Assembly: GCA_014381385.1 (NCBI GenBank) | Contig: JACNLR010000073.1 | Coordinates: 1-12,966 of the forward strand | Length of the DNA stretch: 12,966 nt | DNA from: Planctomycetota bacterium | GTDB lineage: Bacteria; Planctomycetota; Phycisphaerae; Phycisphaerales; SM1A02 | Direction: 5' to 3' | Shown here: one piece after another, positions 1 through 7,019 of the stretch | Layout of the letters: each line of letters starts with the position of its first letter | How positions within the stretch are numbered: the stretch's first letter is position 1 | Notes under the pieces: model-generated | What the model was told of the DNA's origin: nothing | The model's input: the letters and a program-made list of their open reading frames with translations, nothing else | Database searches by the model: none | Made by a program: the position numbers and the translations under genes

Positions 1-828
1 CAGCACCGTTTGCAAAAAATGAATCAATCGCTAGATTTAAAGGTTGAGGAACTCGCAGAAGTAAATGTGGGGCTTTTTGAGTCAAGCCGCCTAAAGAACG
101 AATTTATTGCAAACGTTAGTCACGAGTTGCGCACACCTTTGAATTCGATAATCGGATTCGCAGAACTTCTTGAAGGCATGGAGGTTCTCACGGAAAAAGA
201 TCAAGAGAAACGGATACGTTACTTGCGGAATATTCTAACGAGCGGGAGATCTCTTCTTGACATGATTAACGAACTGTTAGATATGGCTAAAATCGAATCA
301 GGAAGAATGGAAGTAAGCCTCGAAACGACGAGCATCTCCGACTTACTTGAAGGTCTCGTCGGAATTATGCGACCACAAACAAAAGGGAAGCACTTAAGGT
401 TACAATTGCAAATTGAAAATGAGTTACCCCCAGTCCAAACAGACGCTGGAAAACTTCAACAGATTTTGTATAACTATCTATCGAACGCCATAAAATTCTC
501 GCCGGAGGATTCGACCATTATCGTTAGTGCAAACCGAGTAAGGCAGTACGGTGCATCGAATACAATTAAGATTATGGTTCAAGACAACGGGCCCGGTATC
601 CCAGAAGATATGATTGAAATGGTATTCGAAAAATTTAGACAACTCGACGCTACGCACACAAGAGAGCACTCTGGCACTGGGCTTGGACTAGCGATTTGTA
701 GGGAACTTGCAGATTTATTGCACGCTACGCTTGGCGTCGAGTCAACGCAGGGCAAGGGCTCATCTTTTTATGTAAATATTCCAGAAGTGTTTGCCTCCGA
801 GACCCCCAAACCACTTATGCCAGAATGA
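1..828 (+). CDS. Sensor histidine kinase, C-terminal part (5' end outside window)
   Basis: Partial gene. The frame is open to base 1; a TTG at 10 gives a 272-residue numbering but is unlikely to be the true start, because the sequence begins inside a coiled-coil linker of the sort that follows a HAMP, PAS or membrane sensor module. HisKA dimerisation/phosphoacceptor domain at about residues 28-98, with the H-box SHELRTPLN and phospho-accepting His38. HATPase_c domain at about 143-258: N-box Asn159 (LSNAIKF), G1 box DNGPGI (192-197), F-box FEKF, G2 box GTGLGLA (222-228). All catalytic motifs are intact, so the kinase core should autophosphorylate with ATP and pass phosphate to a response regulator. 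No receiver domain follows and no regulator gene lies downstream. The stop overlaps the start of the permease gene by 4 bases (ATGA), implying coupled translation. Family certain; signal unknown because the sensor half is missing. Confidence 0.95.
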   Translation, partial: QHRLQKMNQSLDLKVEELAEVNVGLFESSRLKNEFIANVSHELRTPLNSIIGFAELLEGMEVLTEKDQEKRIRYLRNILTSGRSLLDMINELLDMAKIESGRMEVSLETTSISDLLEGLVGIMRPQTKGKHLRLQLQIENELPPVQTDAGKLQQILYNYLSNAIKFSPEDSTIIVSANRVRQYGASNTIKIMVQDNGPGIPEDMIEMVFEKFRQLDATHTREHSGTGLGLAICRELADLLHATLGVESTQGKGSSFYVNIPEVFASETPKPLMPE

Positions 829-2153
829 ATATTTCTCTTGAAACATTTTTACTTGGAATGAAAAGTTTGCGGCTGCATGCGCTTCGTTCAATTCTTACGA
901 GTTTGGGCATTATTCTTGGTGTTGCTTCAGTAATCATTATGGTTTCGATTGGAGAGGGCAATAAACAAAGCGCCTTGAGAGCGATTCAGTCACTCGGTGC
1001 AACGAATATTATTGTACGGTCACAACGACCACCTGAATCACAATCAGTCGGTTCACAGCGGAGGTCGTTTGTTGCTAAGTTTGGAATGATGGTGGAAGAT
1101 CAACGTCGACTCGAGAAATTTATTCCAGCAGATGCAATAATTCCACTCAAAGCTGTTGGTTCAGAAGTTTCCAAGGGTGCATTGCGGACAACAAGCCAAA
1201 CGTTTGGAACTATCCCCAAACTTAAAGATGCAGCAAATTTGCGAATTAAACCTGGCGGCAGATATTTAGTAGATGGAGATTTAGATCGAAGAGTACCGGT
1301 AGCTGTAATTGGTTCGGAAATTGAAAAACTTTTTTTCCCGCTTACGAACCCTATCGGGCAGAACATGCGCATCGACCAGCGCGTATTTAAAATCGTTGGC
1401 GTCTTGAAACCGGTTGGTTTAGCAGGCGGTGCCGGCTCTGCCCTTGTTGGCAGAGACCTCAACAAAGATATCCATATTCCACTGACTACTGCAAAGTTAG
1501 AATTTGGCGATATCGTTGTGCGGAGGCAATCGGGTTCATTTAGCGGTGAAGAAGTGGAGATTTCAGAACTCTATCTGACGGCACCATCTACCGATGCAGT
1601 TGTGCCAATGGCTGAACATATACGGAGCGTTTTAAGGGTGGGGCACCCTAAATTACAAGATGTAGAAATTATTGTTCCTTGGGAATTGCTTGAGAATGTG
1701 AGACGCACAACCGCAACAATGAACATTCTACTAACGGCGATTGCTGCCATTAGTCTGCTTGTTGGTGGAATTGGGATTATGAATATTATGCTCGCCACAG
1801 TTGTTGAACGAACGCGAGAGATTGGAATTCGAAGAGCAGTAGGTGCATCTCGAGGCGATATTGCAATTCAATTTTTGATTGAAACAGGAAGCATAAGTTG
1901 TGTTGGGGGGGTTCTTGGAATAGTCCTTGGGGTTGGCATATCAATAGGTTTAGAGTCGTTTTTGCCATGGATTTTAAGTTTTCAAATTTTCAGCGGTATC
2001 GGCGATGTTGGCGTTGGTTTAGAAACAAGAATTACTGGCTGGTCAATAATTGTTTCATTCTTCGTTGCAGCCGGAACTGGTCTAGTCTTTGGAATCTATC
2101 CAGCGATTATTGCAAGTAAACAAGACCCAATCGTCGCATTGCGTCACGATTAA
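825..2153 (+). CDS. ABC transporter permease, MacB/FtsX family
   Basis: A 442-residue inner-membrane protein with the MacB layout: one N-terminal membrane helix (about 20-42), a large periplasmic core (about 45-290, MacB_PCD-like), then three C-terminal helices (about 298-325, 350-378, 402-430) forming the FtsX domain. The motif ERTREIGIRRAVGASRGDI (328-346) is the conserved cytoplasmic segment that contacts the ATPase. Members of this family move substrates such as macrolides, peptides or lipoproteins across the periplasm by mechanotransmission and need a separate ATP-binding subunit, usually with a membrane-fusion protein. Neither is present downstream, so the ATPase should lie left of the window or elsewhere. 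The ATG lies inside the end of the histidine kinase gene (ATGA overlap), and the peptidase gene starts 14 bases after the stop, so all three are probably one transcript. Substrate cannot be inferred. Confidence 0.93.
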   Translation: MNISLETFLLGMKSLRLHALRSILTSLGIILGVASVIIMVSIGEGNKQSALRAIQSLGATNIIVRSQRPPESQSVGSQRRSFVAKFGMMVEDQRRLEKFIPADAIIPLKAVGSEVSKGALRTTSQTFGTIPKLKDAANLRIKPGGRYLVDGDLDRRVPVAVIGSEIEKLFFPLTNPIGQNMRIDQRVFKIVGVLKPVGLAGGAGSALVGRDLNKDIHIPLTTAKLEFGDIVVRRQSGSFSGEEVEISELYLTAPSTDAVVPMAEHIRSVLRVGHPKLQDVEIIVPWELLENVRRTTATMNILLTAIAAISLLVGGIGIMNIMLATVVERTREIGIRRAVGASRGDIAIQFLIETGSISCVGGVLGIVLGVGISIGLESFLPWILSFQIFSGIGDVGVGLETRITGWSIIVSFFVAAGTGLVFGIYPAIIASKQDPIVALRHD

Positions 2154-2167
2154 AAAAGAGAGAGCAT

Positions 2168-4189
2168 ATGTTAGTACACGCACTTTTAATGATATGTATT
2201 CAGACAGTAGAGTCTAACAACTCGATTACAACGGATGATTACTTTTCAATTTCCTATCTTTCTAGTTGTGCGGTTTCTCCCAGTGGTACCTACACAGCTT
2301 GGACGGAGGGGCGCTGGGATGAAGATCTTGATAAGCGCAACACAGATATTTGGATTGCGAATCAAAATATGCACGGGGAATCACCGCTCCGATTGACATT
2401 TGACAACGCATACGATGGCTCGCTGCAGTGGGCCAACGACGACGAATGGTTATATTTTTCTTCGCGACGAGGGAGCAAGGGTGATGACTTGCCACGCAAC
2501 GGTAAAAAACAAGTTTGGAGAATTAAGCAAGATGGAACGCAACTGATGGCGGTAACCCGCCTAGCAAGTGGCGTAGAAGATTGGAAAGTGAGTGCAGATG
2601 GCAAGATCGTGTATTACGTCACCAGCGATGAAACGCAGGTTGAAGACGATTGGAAATTGCTGCGCAAAGAACATGATGACCTTGAATATGGACATGGACT
2701 TGTTGACTATTCGACGTTACGCATATTGCATCTTTCAACTTGGAAGCACGAAACCCTTTGGGAGGAAGAGAAAGTTATACAATTTTTTTCGCCCTCTCCC
2801 GACGGTACGAAAATTGCAATTATCACAACACCTGATACAAGGCTGATTACAAATGAGGGGTGGTCTTCTCTTGGAATCTACGACGTTGCAACGAAAGAAA
2901 CGACGTTGCTTGACGATACGCTTTGGAGGGAGAACGCTCCATCGCCCTACGGCTGGGTTGAATCTCCACAGTGGTCATCCGATGGTTCTCGGCTCGCATT
3001 CTCTGTTGACTTCGATGGTTTTCCGAGAAATATGTTTGTCGCAACGTTTGGAGAATCAGGTGCAACCGTGCAGCAAGTTTCACGACATGGCGACGTGACC
3101 CTTGGTTCGTCGCCGGTTTGGATGCCAGATTCTCACGATTTGCTTTATATAGCTGAGCGGGGCACGAATCGACCACTGTACCAAATTGAAAATGTGGGCA
3201 ATGGAAAACAAGGCGCCACTACGGAACGCATTTCGGGAAGTTTGATTTGCTGGGATTTTAGTGTTGCACGAGATTCAAAAGAAATCGTTGCACTCGTAGG
3301 CAGCACGCTAACATTAACATCAGTCGTTAAAGTCATGCCAGACCCAAGCCTTGTTACAGTCATTGCTAATCCCAACAGCCATGTAGCGGACTGGGAATTG
3401 CCAACCATAATGACAGTGCAATGGGAAGCGAAAGACGGTACAACAATTGAAGGCGTGCTTGAACTGCCCTTTGGATTTACTGTTGGTAAAGACGCACCGA
3501 TTCCAATGTATGTGCATTTGCATGGAGGACCCACCTCTTCGGTTACAACCGCGTTGGAGTTTTCGATGTATGGCAGGGGACTCCTTTCGAGCGATGGGTG
3601 GGCGGTGTTTAGCCCTAATTATCGTGGGTCGACGGGTTACGGCGACGAGTTTTTAACCGATTTGGTTGGAAGAGAAAACGATATTGAAGTGCAGGACATT
3701 CTTGCAGGCGTAGATGCAATGGTTAAACGCTCAATAGCAGATCCAGACAAACTCGCAGTTGGCGGTTGGAGTAACGGTGGATACTTAACAAATTGCCTTA
3801 TAGCTGCGACAGCCCGTTTTAAAGCCGCAAGCAGTGGAGCGGGTGTTTTTGAACAAACTATGCAGTGGTCTATAGAAGACACTCCAGGCCACGTAGTTAA
3901 TTATGCAGAGGGCTTACCTTGGGAAGTTCCAACGGAACTCCAAAGGATGTCCCCCTTGTTTGTAGCGGATAAAATTTCAACACCAACGATTATTCATGTT
4001 GGCGCTGGTGATGCGCGGGTTCCGGCAGAGCAATCCAAGGCGTTGTTTCGTGCCTTGCATGACTACCTCGATATTCCAACACAACTTATTATTTATCCTG
4101 GCACTGGGCATGGTCTTTCCAAAATGTCCCACCGTAAAGCAAAAATAGAATGGGATAAAGCTTGGTTGAACCATTGGGTAACGCAGTAA
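2168..4189 (+). CDS. S9 family serine peptidase (prolyl oligopeptidase / acylaminoacyl-peptidase type)
   Basis: A 673-residue protein with the two-domain S9 architecture. Residues about 30-410 carry repeated beta-propeller blades (PD40/WD40-like, e.g. VSPSG, SADGK, SPDGTKIA, SSDGSRLAFS), and about 420-673 form the alpha/beta hydrolase domain. The catalytic triad is visible: Ser535 in GGWSNGGY, Asp615 in GAGDARVP, His648 in GTGHGLS; HGGP (452-455) is the usual oxyanion-side motif. Spacing of 80 and 33 residues between triad members fits S9C enzymes. It should cleave short peptides that pass the propeller filter, either as a dipeptidyl or acylaminoacyl peptidase. The first 16 residues (MLVHALLMICIQTVES) are hydrophobic and could be a short signal peptide, but a charged n-region is lacking. 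ATG preceded by a purine-rich AAAAAAGAGAGAG stretch. Third gene of the kinase-permease unit; it could process a peptide sensed or exported by those partners (inference). Confidence 0.93.
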   Translation: MLVHALLMICIQTVESNNSITTDDYFSISYLSSCAVSPSGTYTAWTEGRWDEDLDKRNTDIWIANQNMHGESPLRLTFDNAYDGSLQWANDDEWLYFSSRRGSKGDDLPRNGKKQVWRIKQDGTQLMAVTRLASGVEDWKVSADGKIVYYVTSDETQVEDDWKLLRKEHDDLEYGHGLVDYSTLRILHLSTWKHETLWEEEKVIQFFSPSPDGTKIAIITTPDTRLITNEGWSSLGIYDVATKETTLLDDTLWRENAPSPYGWVESPQWSSDGSRLAFSVDFDGFPRNMFVATFGESGATVQQVSRHGDVTLGSSPVWMPDSHDLLYIAERGTNRPLYQIENVGNGKQGATTERISGSLICWDFSVARDSKEIVALVGSTLTLTSVVKVMPDPSLVTVIANPNSHVADWELPTIMTVQWEAKDGTTIEGVLELPFGFTVGKDAPIPMYVHLHGGPTSSVTTALEFSMYGRGLLSSDGWAVFSPNYRGSTGYGDEFLTDLVGRENDIEVQDILAGVDAMVKRSIADPDKLAVGGWSNGGYLTNCLIAATARFKAASSGAGVFEQTMQWSIEDTPGHVVNYAEGLPWEVPTELQRMSPLFVADKISTPTIIHVGAGDARVPAEQSKALFRALHDYLDIPTQLIIYPGTGHGLSKMSHRKAKIEWDKAWLNHWVTQ

Positions 4190-4203
4190 TGCCTAACGCA
4201 TTA
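4187..4203. terminator. Short hairpin spanning both convergent stop codons
   Basis: TAATGC (4187-4192), loop CTAAC, GCATTA (4198-4203): a perfect 6-bp inverted repeat. Its left arm contains the TAA stop of the peptidase gene and its right arm the TAA stop (read on the minus strand) of the facing gene. It may act as a minimal bidirectional terminator, but the stem is AT-rich and the following T-run is only three or four bases, so termination would be weak. Confidence 0.3.
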
Positions 4204-4995
4204 ATTTGAAGAACGCGGGACTCTGACGGATGTCTTGCCCTTGGAATAATCAACACGACGCGTTTGTGCGTTCGCGGGTCGAATCGGGCGATAGGGATAC
4301 CCACCAATTTGGCGATGCATATAGTCTGGAGCGTTTACAAGTAGGGTCTCTTGGAAACTATCAATTGTGCAGTCGCCTCCATTTTCTTCCCATTGATCTG
4401 GCTCTATAAACTTTGTAATGAGTGCAATAATCTTATCTATTTTCTGTTGTTTAGATTTTCTTTCTGGCTCATTCCCCGGTGCGCCAAAGCCAATTGTCAA
4501 ACCGCTTCCGGAGTTCCCGCCTCCTCCGCTTCCCATTTTTGGTTCGTTATCAAAATTACGAACGGTAAACAATAAATCCGATATTGGATATTGGATAAGT
4601 TGCAGTGAAGTTTTTTTCGAGAATCGCGACTTGAAGCCGACCTCAAGAACACCATCTCTAATTTGCCAAGCGACAGCTTCGTCTTCGCTTAGTTGTTCCA
4701 TAATGCGTTCAAGCACTACAACCGCTGGCTTGTTTTCCAATGTTAGAAAAATAGGAGCAGTCTTGCTGATGCCTTCAAAATGAGAATTTTCCCAGTAGAC
4801 CTGCATGAGTATTCCAAGTTCTTTTCGAATCTGATGTAGGACTGCTGTTGCCTCTTCGCCATCTGAAGTTATTGAGATGTCCGTGTACACCAGTGCCCCC
4901 AATATTTTTGCGTGCGGATGTTCAACACTCGAATTGGTACTTGCAATACTTAAGGTGGTGAAAGCGAATAGAAAGATAGAGCAAACGAGCTTCAT
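4201..4995 (-). CDS. Exported secretin-N/STN-like protein, function unknown
   Basis: A 264-residue protein if translation begins at the ATG at 4995, chosen because it opens with a clean signal peptide (MKLVCSIFLFAFTTLSIAS, cleavage near residue 19). A longer frame reaches 5130 but would overlap the upstream gene and bury the signal peptide. Residues about 43-121 resemble an STN/secretin N-domain: a two-helix/strand pattern with FLTLENKPAVVVLERIMEQL, then WQIRDGVLEVG. A second segment (131-145, LQLIQYPISDLLF) is followed by a glycine-rich linker with MGSGGGGNSGSG (154-165), a charged region, and a helix-strand unit (185-231) ending ETLLVNAPDYMHRQIGG, like repeats in secretins and related planctomycete exported proteins. 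There is no secretin pore domain, so it is not a full secretin. It lies 16 bases after the stop of the AMMECR1-like gene, so the two are probably co-transcribed. No clear Shine-Dalgarno. Fold assignment moderate; function unknown. Confidence 0.7.
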   Translation of the reverse strand: MKLVCSIFLFAFTTLSIASTNSSVEHPHAKILGALVYTDISITSDGEEATAVLHQIRKELGILMQVYWENSHFEGISKTAPIFLTLENKPAVVVLERIMEQLSEDEAVAWQIRDGVLEVGFKSRFSKKTSLQLIQYPISDLLFTVRNFDNEPKMGSGGGGNSGSGLTIGFGAPGNEPERKSKQQKIDKIIALITKFIEPDQWEENGGDCTIDSFQETLLVNAPDYMHRQIGGYPYRPIRPANAQTRRVDYSKGKTSVRVPRSSN

Positions 4996-5011
4996 ACGCA
5001 GAGTATATGCA

Positions 5012-6730
5012 TCATTGCCCTTTTGAGGAAACATCAAAAGCTGTAATAGCGCGAGAAACACCAAGGAGAGCCATTGCGGAAGCTTCAGTTGGCATAGATG
5101 CGTCCCAAGTAGCGTTGCGAACGCCACCAAATGCTAGCGACGGATTTGCGAACATACTCGCGCGTCTTTGGTGTGTTGTAAGTTGCGAAACGAATCGGAG
5201 CGCGTTTATAAGTGCTTTCATCGCTTTAAACTGGTTTGCATTTGGTTCTTGTGCATAACGAGCGAGCATCGGCACCATGCGTACGCCCCGCGCATCGACG
5301 ATAGTGGATTTCCGTTCAACAAGCGAGAACCCGCCGAGCAAATCTATTTCGTTTCCATCGTTGTTTTGAGTTGCTAGAACTATTCCAAGTAATTTTTGAA
5401 TAGATGCGTGTTCAAGCCCCTCCTCACAACTTTTCTGCACAGCATCAATAATCCAAGGGATCATTGAGAACTGGTTTTCTAGTGGAACTTCAGTGAGGGC
5501 TACATTGCAAAATTCTTCCGAAAGGGACGGAGTTGCATCGCTAGTATCTTCACCGTCGATGGTTGCGAGCGCATCTGCGAGGATCGCAAATATATGTGGT
5601 TTTGGATTGGGTTTTTCTTTTTGCAGTATCTTTGTACAACTTTCTATTACCTGCTCGCGGCAGCGAGAATAGAGAAGGGCAGATTCTTTCTTGGCAGTTG
5701 TATGTGTTTGCATAAAGAGAACAACCGCGGCAGCGATGCTATCTGCGATAGGCGTATCGCTTTTGTAACGCGATTCGATGTTTGATAAAATTGCGTTGAT
5801 TGCATTTCTCGCTTTTTGCGACTGCGTTGCTTTGGGGTTTAAGCAATAGGCATCAAGTGAGGTAGCGACTAAGAGTTGCACAAATACAGTAGCGTGCGGA
5901 GGTGCGAGTGTATCGGTTTCTGGTTGGTAACCACCAATGACAAATCCATTTTGATTGGTGCACCGTATTACATGCGTAGCTATCGTATCAGCAAGTTCTC
6001 GAACGGTCGAAGTTGTTATTTGAGAAATCGGAACGTAGTCATCACCCCGAATGAGTTGCAGTATTGGAGCACCTGCGCGGTCTTGCAGCAACGTGCGAGT
6101 AGGGATGGTATATATGGTTACATCCTCGCTTGTTGGTAACTGCCTAGCGAGCGCTGTTGCTGGGTGCACTCCTGCCTCGATGCAGAGAGACTCGATGGTA
6201 TTGGCTACCTTACTTGTTGGAGCAAGTCTCAACTCTGCTGGCATGCGCAGAGCCCATCTCTTACCCTTTCGAACAGCAATACCTTCAATTCCTTTGGAAA
6301 CTCCCCAAGCAATTTGGTCGATTTGTTTACTTGGAGATGGCTCTGGAGCTGCCCCAACCTCGAGTTCTATCGAGACGAACAACATGGCATTGTTTCTATC
6401 AGCAGGCGTAAGCCGGCGAAGAACAGTATTTTTTGCAACTTCAGCAAAAGCAAACTCCGCACTTTCAGCGACAGGATTGACTGAACCTATGCTCGATGTT
6501 CCGACTCCAATAACTTCTCCGTGGTGTCGCAGAACGAGACAAACGATGGAATCTGTTGAAAGGAAATCTTCGGTTTGAGCAGCGTTGATCTGCAGGTCTT
6601 TGGTAATCCATTGACGAATATTGGACAAAATCGCAGTTGATTCCGTTGAATCAGGTAAATCAGAACCCGCACAATCCACACAAATGGAAGCAAAGAGTAG
6701 TACGAATGTGTAAAAATAGCTCAAAATCAA
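5012..6730 (-). CDS. Exported protein with AMMECR1-like N-terminal domain and helical C-terminal region
   Basis: A 572-residue protein starting at a TTG (6728-6730), the furthest-upstream start codon in frame; it gives a hydrophobic signal peptide (residues 1-21) and has AAAGA a few bases before it. Residues about 45-215 recall the AMMECR1 fold: SIVCLVLRHHGEVIGVGTSS resembles the FVTLhkdGeLRGCIG strand pair; AESAEFAFAEVAKNT the helix around AAFxDPRF; LFVSIELEVGAAPEPSP the IEISVLTPPEPI strand; KGIEGIAVRKGKRWALRMP the GLIVRKGxxxGLLLP stretch; and SLCIEAGVHP the cRKAGL helix. The RGCIG signature of true AMMECR1 is not kept. Residues about 235-565 are helix-rich with GGY/GGF turns (GFVIGGYQPETD, LLGGFSLVERKS, LAFGGVRNATWDASMPTEAS), as in alpha/alpha-toroid proteins of the prenyltransferase/glycosyl-epimerase kind. 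Export is inferred from the leader. Followed 16 bases later by the STN-like gene. The resemblance is read by eye; no activity is claimed. Confidence 0.7.
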   Translation of the reverse strand: MILSYFYTFVLLFASICVDCAGSDLPDSTESTAILSNIRQWITKDLQINAAQTEDFLSTDSIVCLVLRHHGEVIGVGTSSIGSVNPVAESAEFAFAEVAKNTVLRRLTPADRNNAMLFVSIELEVGAAPEPSPSKQIDQIAWGVSKGIEGIAVRKGKRWALRMPAELRLAPTSKVANTIESLCIEAGVHPATALARQLPTSEDVTIYTIPTRTLLQDRAGAPILQLIRGDDYVPISQITTSTVRELADTIATHVIRCTNQNGFVIGGYQPETDTLAPPHATVFVQLLVATSLDAYCLNPKATQSQKARNAINAILSNIESRYKSDTPIADSIAAAVVLFMQTHTTAKKESALLYSRCREQVIESCTKILQKEKPNPKPHIFAILADALATIDGEDTSDATPSLSEEFCNVALTEVPLENQFSMIPWIIDAVQKSCEEGLEHASIQKLLGIVLATQNNDGNEIDLLGGFSLVERKSTIVDARGVRMVPMLARYAQEPNANQFKAMKALINALRFVSQLTTHQRRASMFANPSLAFGGVRNATWDASMPTEASAMALLGVSRAITAFDVSSKGQ

Positions 6731-6839
6731 TGTTCTTTCATAAACTGGAATTATGTACTTGCATATAACTAAAGGTAGTGCATGATAGCGGTGTATTCGG
6801 GGCTAAGCGAATGAGAAACAGAGAAGAGGTTTTAGAGAG

Positions 6840-6929
6840 ATGCGATTGATGAAGCATGCGACAAAGTTGACAAGGCATAGGCGCAAAGTAGTAATACTCA
6901 CTGTGTTGACTTTTTTAGCACTCTGCTGA
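6840..6929 (+). CDS. Candidate 29-residue membrane or leader peptide
   Basis: ATG at 6840 with GAGG (6826-6829) ten bases upstream and a TGA at 6927-6929. The peptide has a very basic N-terminal half (three Lys, four Arg and two His in residues 2-16) followed by a hydrophobic run, VVILTVLTFLALC, that ends in Cys directly before the stop. This looks like a signal or lipoprotein leader that stops at the lipobox-like Cys, or a small single-pass membrane peptide. It sits alone in the gap between two divergent minus-strand transcription units and points into the rpsA terminator, whose stem could also stop plus-strand transcription. It could equally be chance; only the start context and the charge/hydrophobicity pattern support it. 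Confidence 0.22.
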   Translation: MRLMKHATKLTRHRRKVVILTVLTFLALC

Positions 6930-6956
6930 CTTCAATTCCCGATGTATGGAGAAGAG

Positions 6957-6993
6957 AGAAGAAAAGCGGCCCGCCTCTTAGGAGACGGGCCGC
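6957..6993 (-). terminator. Rho-independent terminator of rpsA
   Basis: A GC-rich inverted repeat, GCGGCCCG (6966-6973) against CGGGCCGC (6986-6993), continues after one C-A mismatch with CTC/GAG (6975-6977 with 6982-6984) around a TTAG loop. Read on the minus strand the stem is followed by TTTTCTTCTCTT, a T-rich tail, and it begins 26 bases past the rpsA stop codon. Clear intrinsic terminator. On the plus strand the stem is followed by GCTCTTTTGT, a poorer tail, so weak bidirectional action is possible. Confidence 0.88.
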
Positions 6994-7019
6994 GCTCTTT
7001 TGTACTTTTAAATCGTAAC

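Noticed and set aside
4996..5130. N-terminal extension of the STN-like protein to 5130
   Set aside because: It would overlap the upstream gene by more than 100 bases and place a good signal peptide 45 residues inside the protein.
6051..6578. Plus-strand open frame antisense to the AMMECR1-like gene
   Set aside because: Shadow composition; the minus-strand frame has a signal peptide and domain-like pattern throughout.
6811..6849. A 12-codon frame just upstream of and overlapping the 29-codon peptide
   Set aside because: Too short, highly charged, and no independent support; chance overlap is likely.
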